From DASWJZ01 sp964440525 (lineage in GTDB: Bacteria; Pseudomonadota; Alphaproteobacteria; Rhizobiales; Afifellaceae), in assembly GCA_964440525.1 (NCBI GenBank), contig CAYTTC010000073.1, positions 1-16,703 on the forward strand: 16,703 bases of DNA, read 5' to 3'. A program made the translations under genes and the position numbers. How positions within the stretch are numbered: position 1 is the stretch's first letter; each line of letters begins with the position of its first letter. Shown one piece after another: positions 1 through 7,100 of the stretch. Under the pieces are notes generated by a model. That model was not told the origin of the DNA. It made no database searches and worked only from the letters and a program-made list of their open reading frames with translations.

Positions 1-747
1 ATCTCGGTTGAAGAGGCCGTGGATGTCGCCCGCGAGAGCGCCGACATCATCCTGCTGAGCCGCGATCTTGACGTCTTGCGCAGTGGCGTAGAGGACGGGA
101 GGCGGACCTTCGCCAACACGCTCAAGTACATCTCGATCACCACCAGCGCGAACTTCGGAAACATGGTGAGCATGGCGATCGCCGCGCCGCTGCTTCCGTT
201 CCTGCCGCTGGCGGCCAAGCAGATCCTGCTGAACAACTTTCTCTCCGACGTCCCGTCGATCGCGATCTCAAGCGACAACGTCGATCCGGACCGCGTCTCC
301 CAGCCGCAGCGCTGGAACATCAAGGACATTCAGCGCTTCATGGTCGTTTTCGGGCTGATCAGCTCGGTCTTCGATCTGATGACGTTCGCAGTGCTGCTCC
401 TGGTCTTTCACGCCGACCAAGCCACGTTCCAGACATCTTGGTTCGTCGTCTCGCTGCTGACCGAACTCGCCGTGGTACTGGTCCTGCGAACGCACAGACC
501 CGCTTTTCGCAGCAGGCCCAGTCGCTTGCTGCTGTGGGCCACGATTGCGGTCTCCGGCGCTACCCTCGCGATCCCGTTCCTCGGACCCCTGAGTTCGGTG
601 TTTGGATTTGTGCCTCTCTCGGCGCTCCAGATGGGTACCGTCATCGCCATTGTCGTCGGCTACATCGTAGCGACGGAAGGGGCGAAGGCATGGTTCTATC
701 GGACGAAAATCAGAGCAAAATCGACGCTTGCCGCACACGTGCGCTGA
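1..747 (+). CDS. mgtA: Magnesium-transporting P-type ATPase, C-terminal part
   Basis: This is the 3' part of a P-type ATPase of the MgtA/MgtB (P3B) type, an inner-membrane pump that imports Mg2+ at the cost of ATP. It is open at the left edge; the frame runs from base 1 to TGA at 745-747. The first residues (AVDVARESADIILL) are the end of the phosphorylation domain at the hinge. ANTLKYISITTSANFGNM follows at the start of transmembrane helix 5, and its S-x-NFGN core is typical of MgtA rather than of Ca or heavy-metal pumps. About six hydrophobic segments follow, including FMVVFGLISSVFDLMTF and VVSLLTELAVVLVLRT, matching helices 5-10. The phosphorylated DKTG motif and the ATP-binding domain lie outside the window. 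The protein ends in a short basic tail. It reads toward the tRNA remnant and is probably host chromosome or an older insertion. Confidence 0.88.
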   Translation: MSVEEAVDVARESADIILLSRDLDVLRSGVEDGRRTFANTLKYISITTSANFGNMVSMAIAAPLLPFLPLAAKQILLNNFLSDVPSIAISSDNVDPDRVSQPQRWNIKDIQRFMVVFGLISSVFDLMTFAVLLLVFHADQATFQTSWFVVSLLTELAVVLVLRTHRPAFRSRPSRLLLWATIAVSGATLAIPFLGPLSSVFGFVPLSALQMGTVIAIVVGYIVATEGAKAWFYRTKIRAKSTLAAHVR

Positions 748-825
748 TGGGCTGCTTTCACCCTGCCGCTGTGAAATTTCGACTCGTCCTACGCGGCAAC
801 CCATTGTTTTGCCTACGATTACGCT

Positions 826-851
826 CCCTCTTGCTTCCACAAGTGCTTCCA
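826..851 (+). repeat. Paired TGCTTCCA repeat, copy 1
   Basis: Two direct copies of TGCTTCCA (832-839 and 844-851) sit in a 26-base segment starting CCCTCT. A nearly identical segment (one-base shorter spacer) lies upstream of the integrase at 2731-2755. Short direct octamers on both sides of an att core could be integrase arm-type sites; that role is an inference from position only. Confidence 0.5.
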
Positions 852-875
852 GACGCCGGTTCCAAACATAAGCGC

Positions 876-915
876 AAAAATGAGAACCCCGCCAAGTCTT
901 TGACTTGACGGGGTT
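876..915 (-). terminator. Rho-independent terminator of the tRNA-fMet gene
   Basis: A 14-bp stem with one mismatch is formed by 885-898 (AACCCCGCCAAGTC) and 902-915 (GACTTGACGGGGTT) around a TTT loop. Read on the minus strand, it is followed by TCTCATTTTT (876-884 on the plus strand), giving the U tract. It lies just downstream of the tRNA 3' end, so it is most likely that tRNA's own terminator. The stem may also stop transcription arriving from the ATPase gene, although no good T tract follows on the plus strand. Confidence 0.75.
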
Positions 916-918
916 ATT

Positions 919-963
919 TGGTTGCGGGGGTAGGATTTGCACCTACGACCTTCAGGTTATGAG
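919..963 (-). pseudogene. 3' half of initiator tRNA-fMet(CAT), attachment-site remnant
   Basis: Read on the minus strand, this is a tRNA from the anticodon loop to the encoded CCA. CTCATAA is the anticodon loop (anticodon CAT), followed by CCTGA, a variable loop, a T arm with stem GTAGG/CCTAC, and the acceptor strand CCCCGCA, then A and CCA. The A at position 72 is the initiator hallmark (C1-A72 mismatch). The 5' half is absent: bases 964 onward do not continue with the GTCAGG expected before the loop. The T loop reads TGCAAAT instead of TTCAAAT, so the conserved second T is lost, as expected of a decaying displaced fragment. The break exactly at the anticodon loop fits integrases that cross over in tRNA anticodon loops. 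Confidence 0.8.
946..963 (+). repeat. att core direct repeat, copy 1
   Basis: The 18 bases CGACCTTCAGGTTATGAG are identical to 2588-2605. They correspond to the variable loop, the 3' anticodon stem and the anticodon loop of tRNA-fMet. Identity stops at once on both sides, as expected for the shared core of an integrase recombination event. Confidence 0.75.
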
Positions 964-1294
964 ATTGAGCGTAATTCTGCGCACTTCCGCGAAATCGAGC
1001 GAAAATCTAAGTTATTGGAATCACGCGGAATTTCGCTGGCGACCTTCAGGATGATGACCTGAAAGTCTGATTGCCTCTCACCCTTTCCGCAGACGCAGGG
1101 CTGCAGATTCCACTGACAATACATCGCCGATGTACCACGTCGTCGCTAAACGTGATCGAGCCCGCTGGTTGTTGATTCAAGTCAACTTGCTTGACGAGTC
1201 CAACGATAAAGTGCGCTGCAATGGATCAAAACGGTGTGAGGTCGCTTGGATATTCTTCCCAAGGCCACAAAAAGCAAATTCAGGAGCGCGCGCT
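964..1294. other. Intergenic stretch with a degenerate att-like hairpin
   Basis: I find no convincing gene here. At 1039-1050 the 12 bases GCGACCTTCAGG repeat the start of the att core. They run into a 6-bp hairpin TTCAGG-ATGATGA-CCTGAA (1045-1063) that imitates an anticodon arm but lacks the T33 a tRNA needs. A short inverted repeat GTTGA/TCAAC is at 1171-1186. No clear promoter with both boxes was found. Confidence 0.4.
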
Positions 1295-1900
1295 GTGACC
1301 AAGATAAAGATGCTGATCGCTGCGATTTTTGCCACCGGACTGCTGTTCGCCGCTCAGAGTGCGCAAGCTCATTGCGATTCGCTCGACGGGCCGGTGGCGA
1401 AAGCTGTTCAAACGGCGCTGGAGAATGGGAATGTTAACCCGATTCTAGCTTACGCGCCGGCAACGGCCGAAGCGGAAATTCGTGCGGCCTTTGAGAAGTC
1501 GCGCAAGGTGCGCGGCCTCGGTGCCGATGCACGGGCGCTCGCGGACCAGGCCTTTATGGAAATGGTCATAAGGCTCCATCGCGCCGGCGAAGGCGCTGCA
1601 TATACGGGGCTGAAACCCGCTGGCGCCGATTATGGGCCGGTCATCCCGGCCGCGGAGCATGCGGTGGAAACCGGCGACTTGATGAAGCTTAAGGCTGTGC
1701 TCGTCGAGGAGATCGAGCACGCCCTGCGCGAACGGCTTGCACATGTACGCGAGCTTCAAAAGGCAACCCTGGAGCCGAAGACCGCGGCGGAAGTACCGCA
1801 GGCCCGGGGGCGCGTCAGCGCTGAGCTTGGCTTTATCACCTTCGCCGAAGCGCTACGCCAGGCAGCACTCGGAAAAGGCGCCGAGCACCACGTCGACTAG
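1295..1900 (+). CDS. Exported DUF6448-family protein
   Basis: This is a 201-codon protein that I recognise as a DUF6448-type protein; its biochemical role is not known to me. I chose the GTG at 1295 because AGGAG (1282-1286) lies 8 bases upstream and the start gives a clean signal peptide: basic TKIK, a hydrophobic stretch MLIAAIFATGLLFAA, then a signal peptidase site QSAQA before HCDSLDGPV. An ATG at 1310 is an alternative. The mature protein would begin with His, followed by Cys and Asp. The conserved block RLHRAGEGAAYTGLKPAG is the family signature and sits mid-protein. The rest is predicted mainly helical, with a C-terminal helix EIEHALRERLAHVRELQ. It likely acts in the periplasm. It lies between two att cores, followed by a fossil and a second homologue, so this is a small tandem family. 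Confidence 0.8.
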   Translation: MTKIKMLIAAIFATGLLFAAQSAQAHCDSLDGPVAKAVQTALENGNVNPILAYAPATAEAEIRAAFEKSRKVRGLGADARALADQAFMEMVIRLHRAGEGAAYTGLKPAGADYGPVIPAAEHAVETGDLMKLKAVLVEEIEHALRERLAHVRELQKATLEPKTAAEVPQARGRVSAELGFITFAEALRQAALGKGAEHHVD

Positions 1901-1932
1901 CGTCTTCAATCAGTACTGATGGCCGGGCGTTG

Positions 1933-2004
1933 AACGCATTCGTCACCTTCGCTGAGGGGTTGCATCAAGCAGTACTCGGAAAGACACCGCTTCATCAAGA
2001 GGAT
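1933..2004 (+). pseudogene. Fossil C-terminus of another DUF6448 copy
   Basis: Read in the frame of 1936, this stretch gives AFVTFAEGLHQAVLGKTPLH. The end of the preceding gene reads FITFAEALRQAALGKGAEHH. The matching DNA (GTCACCTTCGCTGAG onward) is similar as well. No start or upstream part of the gene remains. I read it as the tail of a third DUF6448 copy left after unequal recombination between tandem copies. Confidence 0.65.
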
Positions 2005-2065
2005 TGCGCGCCATGGTCCGCGTTCACCGTGATTGCACGTTGAACAAGAAACAAGGAAACCTATC

Positions 2066-2617
2066 ATGCCTCCCCACTGCGATAGTATGGACGGACCCGT
2101 AGTCACTGCTGCACGCAACGCATTGGAAAAAGAAGACGTCAATCTGATCCTGCCCTATGTGAAAGAAAGCTCCAGCCCGGATGTGAAATCGGCATTCGAG
2201 AAAGCATTGCGGGCTCGCAAGGTCGGCCCGGCAGCGCGCGAAGTCGCCGATCTCTACTTCTACGAAACAGCCGTACGGCTCCACCGTGCCGGAGAAGGTG
2301 CGCCCTATACAGGGCTTAAGCCCGCCGGCCTTGATGTCGGACCGGTAATTCCGGTGGCTGAAAAAGCGATCGAGACCGGCTCGCCTGATGCGCTGATCCG
2401 CATACTCACTGACACCCTGCGACATGAGGTGCAGCACCGGTTCGAACACATGAAGCATCTCCGTGACCACAGCCCTGGCGAAGTTGCAAAGGCTCGCGAA
2501 TATGTGGAAGCGATGCTCGGCCTAGAAGTCTACTCGCATCAGCTTTATCAGGCGATGAAGGCGGATCCCCATGAGGGTGGTCACGAGCGACCTTCAGGTT
2601 ATGAGTGTCTGCAATAG
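2066..2617 (+). CDS. Cytosolic DUF6448-family protein
   Basis: A 183-residue homologue of the exported protein upstream. The ATG at 2066 is preceded by AAGGAAA (2053-2059). It begins MPPHCDSMDGPVV with no signal peptide, so it should stay in the cytoplasm; a start at 2033 would add 11 polar residues and still give no export signal. It keeps the family core (HCDSMDGPV near the N-terminus and RLHRAGEGAPYTGLKPAGLD mid-protein). The function is unknown to me. The last codons run through the 18-base att core at 2588-2605, so the C-terminal residues (RPSGY and the few after) are encoded by recombination-site DNA and the natural end may have been replaced. Position between two att cores suggests it belongs to a small integrated or remnant segment. 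Confidence 0.8.
   Translation: MPPHCDSMDGPVVTAARNALEKEDVNLILPYVKESSSPDVKSAFEKALRARKVGPAAREVADLYFYETAVRLHRAGEGAPYTGLKPAGLDVGPVIPVAEKAIETGSPDALIRILTDTLRHEVQHRFEHMKHLRDHSPGEVAKAREYVEAMLGLEVYSHQLYQAMKADPHEGGHERPSGYECLQ
2588..2605 (+). repeat. att core direct repeat, copy 2
   Basis: An exact 18-base copy of 946-963 (anticodon loop, stem and variable loop of tRNA-fMet). The flanks are not tRNA: no T arm or acceptor precedes it. It lies inside the 3' end of the second DUF6448 gene, 207 bases before the integrase start, the usual place for the attachment site at an integrase-bearing end of an element. Confidence 0.72.
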
Positions 2618-2730
2618 AGCTGCGCACGATTGCGAAGAACTTCTTTTTATTGCGCATTTTCAATGACTTAGTTGACTTCACGCCGGACGATCCCCACTCT
2701 GCATTTCGCAGGTTCGCGCCGCGGGTTTCG

Positions 2731-2755
2731 CCCTCTTGCTTCCATAGTGCTTCCA
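2731..2755 (+). repeat. Paired TGCTTCCA repeat, copy 2
   Basis: TGCTTCCA occurs at 2737-2744 and 2748-2755 after CCCTCT, matching 826-851. It lies between the att core and the integrase start, a usual position for arm-type binding sites of a DUF4102-type integrase. Function is inferred only from position. Confidence 0.5.
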
Positions 2756-2812
2756 CGGGCGGCGCGGCCGATGCCTGGAAGAAGATCGAGCATCGGAACG
2801 GGACCGCGCCTC

Positions 2813-3986
2813 ATGCCGAAGTTGACCAAACGCGTGATCGACGCCGCCGAAGTTCAGGCGGCCGAACACTTCATCTGGGACGACGACCTGCCCGGCTTCG
2901 GGCTGCGCGTGCTCCCGAGCGGGCGCAAGGGGTACATCGTTCAGTACCGCGCCGGGCGACGTTCGCGCCGGATGAGCTTGGGGCCAAGCACCGTACTCAC
3001 CTGCGAGCAGGCACGCACCCGGGCAATCACCATCATCGCCGCCGCCAAGAACGGCGACGACCCCGCCGCGAAACGGGACGCCGACCGGCAGACCATCACC
3101 GTCAAGGAGCTGGCCGACCGCTTCGACAGGGAGCACGTCACGCTCCGTGTGAAAGAGAGCACGGCCAAGGGTTACAGGCGGATGCTGGAGCGTGTGATTG
3201 TCCCGGCACTCGGGCGCCACCGCGTGACCGAAGTGACGCGGGCTGACGTGGCCAAGATCCATCACGATCTTCGGCACATCCCCTACGACGCCAACCGGTG
3301 CATCGAGATTATCTCCAAGATGTTCAGCCTGGCCGAGATGTGGGGCTTGCGTCCAGACGGATCGAACCCGCGCAAGCACATAAAGAAGTACNNNNNNNNN
3401 NNNNNNNNNNNNNNNNNNNNNNNNNNNNNNNNNNNNNNNNNNNNNNNNNNNNNNNNNNNNNNNNNNNNNNNNNNNNNNNNNNNNNNNNNNNCTTGCCTCC
3501 GCCATCGTCGCCACCCGCTTGTTGATCCTGACTGGCTGCCGCCTCAATGAAATCATGACGCTCCAGTGGGAGCACGCCGACATCCCAGGCAAAGCACTCC
3601 GGCTGCCGGATTCAAAGACCGGCGCCAAGGTCGTCCATCTGGGTCACCCCGCGATCGAGTTGCTGGACAAGATCGAGCGCGTCGAGAAGAACCCCTGGGT
3701 GATCGTGGGGACGAAGCCCGGTGCCCGGCTCACAGACTTGCAGCCTTTCTGGCAGCGGGTTCGCGCCCGAGCCGGACTGAAGGACGTCCGCATCCACGAC
3801 CTCCGGCACACCTTCGCCTCGACCGCAGTCGCCGCCGGCCAGGGCCTCCCCATGATCGGCAAGCTCCTGGGCCACACGCAGGTGCAGACCACCGCACGCT
3901 ACGCTCACTTAGCCGCTGATCCAGTCAAAGCGGCGGCGGAACAGGTAGCGTCGAACATCGCTGCCTTTCTCAATCAGGCAGCCTGA
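2813..3986 (+). CDS. Tyrosine integrase (DUF4102 N-domain), split by assembly gap
   Basis: A site-specific recombinase that would integrate and excise the element at tRNA-fMet. The start at 2813 gives MPKLTKRVIDAAE, the usual beginning of DUF4102-type integrases. The N-terminal arm-binding domain contains DDDLPGFGLRVLPSGRKGY. A core-binding domain follows (ITVKELADRF to SLAEMWGL). After 100 N the catalytic domain continues with the first Arg in TGCRLNEI, Lys in SKTGAK, HDLRH (His and Arg), GHTQ, and the nucleophile Tyr in ARYAHL. All catalytic residues are visible. The two halves are in different frames only because 100 N is not a multiple of three; both gap edges fall on codon boundaries, and about 33 residues missing fits the family. 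The gene is probably intact in the organism. It reads away from the att core and ends at TGA 3984-3986. Confidence 0.85.
3392..3491. other. Assembly gap of 100 N
   Basis: Exactly 100 N, a conventional placeholder length. It falls inside the integrase gene between the core-binding and catalytic domains. The real length is unknown, but a multiple of three near 100 would restore one open frame. Confidence 0.95.
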
Positions 3987-4059
3987 CCAGTATCTTCCCA
4001 TTCTTGAGATGAAGAGCCTGCCCTGGAGGGAAAGGTGCTGGCTTCAAACCCTCTCATAA

Positions 4060-4164
4060 TTTGCCCACGCGACCGCCGATCCGGTCAAGTTGGCTGTCGA
4101 AATGATTGCGGCGGCTTGCCGCGAGCCTTTGAGCCACCACGCTCTCACCAATCGGCCAGCCTGA
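4060..4164 (+). pseudogene. Fossil C-terminus of a second integrase
   Basis: In frame with TGA at 4162-4164 this reads FAHATADPVKLAVEMIAAA and ends in RPA. The intact integrase upstream ends YAHLAADPVKAAAEQVAS...QAA. The match begins at the residue that would be the catalytic Tyr (here Phe), and the codon just before is TAA, so nothing upstream survives. It is the tail of an older, related integrase, now dead, abutting the stop codon of the restriction gene. It suggests that one integrase-bearing module replaced another here. Confidence 0.6.
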
Positions 4165-4165
4165 T

Positions 4166-7100
4166 TTACGCGGCCTTTTGCTTCGCCTCCTTCGCAAGGA
4201 AGGCAAGTTCCTTGTCGAGGATCTGCGGGTTCCGGCAGACATGGAACATCCAGCGGCCGAGCTTGCCCCAGTTGTTGACCGCGGAAATCCAGCGCTTTGC
4301 CGCTTGGTGCTTCGCCTTCGTCTGGTCGTCCTCGAACCCTTTGATCTCCAGGATCAGGGTCACCTCTTCGCCGAGTACATTCATCCGGACGAGGAAATCC
4401 GGCTCGTAGCTGTGATCGACGCCCATGTACCCGTAGGGGATCACGAGCCCGAGGCTGTCGTTCCGCACGTAGAATTTTGCGGCACCCTGATGAACGGCCT
4501 GCTCGATCCGAAACCCGGAACTCGTCTCCCAAGTCTTCGTGTCGGCGACCACTTGGTTGATGTGGCTCGCATTGGTCGCGAAGCAAGGCCGCGTTGTCTT
4601 GAAGTCGACTTCGGCTGTCGTGCCGATCGGCTTGTATCGGTTGAGGAGCGGCAGGAGCGGCGGTTCCCCTTCACTGTCGTCAGGAACGATTCCGTCCCGG
4701 AGCCTCTCTACGAGACGTTCCACATATTCTTGAAGGCCCAGCTCGCAGCGATTTTGCCCCTGGAAATCCACTTTCTTGCGAACATATTCATCGACGTAGC
4801 GGAAGACTTGCGGGAATAGCTGATGGCGAGACTGGAGCCGCAGCACGCGCCGACGCTTGTCCGAGCCACTCCGATCGTAGGCGACCAGGTCATCGACGAT
4901 CAGCCGGGCAACCTGGAACATGATCGATTGCAGGTGGGTATTGTCGTAGTACTGCTGCCGATTCTGCTCGACGAACGAAAATCCGCCGGACTGCGACGGC
5001 ACACCGATTTGATATCCGACGGCCGGCGCGACGAATGTAGCGGTCGGCTGACGGTTTGGCTGGATGATCAGCCGCTCCATGGCAGCCACGTCGCAGCGGA
5101 TCAGGTTCTTCTTCAACGAGAACGCATAGCCCTCGACGACAGGAAAGCGAATCTCCATGACCGCCCGCTCGGAAATCGCACGGACGTGATTCTTTGGCTT
5201 GTCCTCCGGCTGAGGCTTGTCCACCGGTCGGCCCTTGAAGGGGATGACCGAGAAGGGAACGCCATACACATCCACGTATTCCTCAGTCAGCAGTCCGGTA
5301 TTGGGATCGGGCGTGTAGTCCATACGGCGCAACCCGCGTCCAACAACCTGCTCGCACAGAAGCTGACTGCCAAAGGCGCGAATGCCGAGGATCTGGGTGA
5401 CGTTGTTGGCGTCCCAGCCCTCCGTCAGCATCGATACCGAAACAACGCAGCGCACATGCTCGCCGGGTTCACCCGGCCGTCCGACCGTTGAGACGACCCG
5501 GCGCAGCTCCTCGGCTGCATCTTGCTTCTTCTTGCCAGGCTCCTCGCTCTCCGCCTCAGCGAGAAGCTTGGAATCGATCCGTATGGTCCGCCGCATACCC
5601 GCGCTGTTGGCAAACAACTGAGGAAATACCTCGCCCTCGCCGTAGACAATGCGCTTCTTCGGCTTCTTGCTGCGGCCCCGCGTCGGTGACTCCTCAGCCT
5701 CTTGCTCCTCATCGTCACCGAGGACTTCTTCGACCTCTTCCTCGGTGACTGCCTCTTCCTCGCGCTCGCCGCTGATCTTTCGGAAAAATACCTCGGCGAT
5801 GTCGGTGTTGTCGCAGACGATAATAAGCACCGGCGGGACCTTGTCCTGGCCCGGCTTCCCCTCCTCGATGTAGCGGAAGCGCTCGGCCCACTGCCCGGCG
5901 ATCTGCTGCAGAGCACCTTCCGCCTTCCGATAGACCACTTCCGGCTTCGGCTTCTTTGCGCGGCCTGGAAGAAGTTCCGCCGGCGCGAGACCGTCCTTGA
6001 TGGCTTCCCACAGCTTGAAATAGAACGGGTCGGGACGGCCTGTGGTGTCTTGCACAGGCAGGCGTGGGATTTTTACGATGCCGCTCTCGATAGCGTCGAC
6101 CAGCCCGAAGTCGCTGACGATCCACGGAAACGGCCTTCCCTCCGGATGGCCGCTGCCCTTGATATAGAAGGGTGTCGCCGAGAGGTCGACGCATAGCACG
6201 ATCCCAGCGTTGCCATCGGGCATGCTCAAGTTGTTGAGACGATCAAGCCCGTCAACCCAGACTGTCGCCTCGCGGATCTCCGCCTCGAACTCCTTCTTCT
6301 CGTCGCCGGACAGCCCTTCGCCTTCACTATCCGGTTTCGGGCGCCAGCAATGGTGCCCTTCGTCGTTCAGCACCATGACCGGCATACGGTCCGCGAGATC
6401 GCCGAGGATTCGTCGCGCGAAAGTTTCCGGTGTTTCCGGACCTTTGTTGACGACCGCGTAGTTCTTGTCGCCTTCCTTGTGCTCCGACTCCGGCGCGAAG
6501 CCGTGCCAGTTGGTGACCAGCACTTTGCCCTTCTGCATCAGTGGCCGATACTTCATCGGCACGATGTCGAAGGCGGCGTAGTAGTTGTCCGGGTTCTCGG
6601 GGCGCAGGACCTGGAGCCGCTCCTTGACCGTCAGGTTCGGGCAGCACACCAGCACTGCATTCGGGAACTCCGCGCTCTGTGGGTTCTGGCCGCGATTGCA
6701 GAACGCCCACGCGATCAGCATGGACATCACAACGGTCTTGCCGGAGCCGGTCGCCATCTTGCAACCGAGACGGCGGAGCCCCCTCAGCGTCGCATCAGCC
6801 GGCTGATCAATGAGTGTCGGGAAATAGTCTTCGGCGGACAGATCGAATGAGGGACGATCGCCGCTCAGGAGTTTGCGTAGATCGTCATCGGAGAGATCGA
6901 AATTCTGAAATCCGGTTCGACGAGAGCGACTGGAGATTCGCATCTCCGCCAGATAGATGATCGTCTCGATTGATTCCTGCTGGCAGAAGAACAAGCGGCG
7001 CGGCCGATCGGCACGTGCCCAATGACGCAGGAGTTCCTTGGTGACATTGCTGGCGCCGCGATAGTCGGCATCCCGCCAGCGGCGTACGTCCTCGCGGAGC

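Noticed and set aside
268..942. A 224-codon minus-strand open frame
   Set aside because: It lies antisense to the ATPase membrane domain and runs through the tRNA fragment and terminator; its composition is Arg/Gln/Asp-rich with no domain.
1039..1063. A possible tRNA anticodon arm
   Set aside because: The loop lacks T33 and no D arm, T arm or acceptor pairs around it; kept only as an att-like scar.
2678..3628. A minus-strand frame spanning the N run
   Set aside because: It exists only because N translates without stops, and it is antisense to the integrase.
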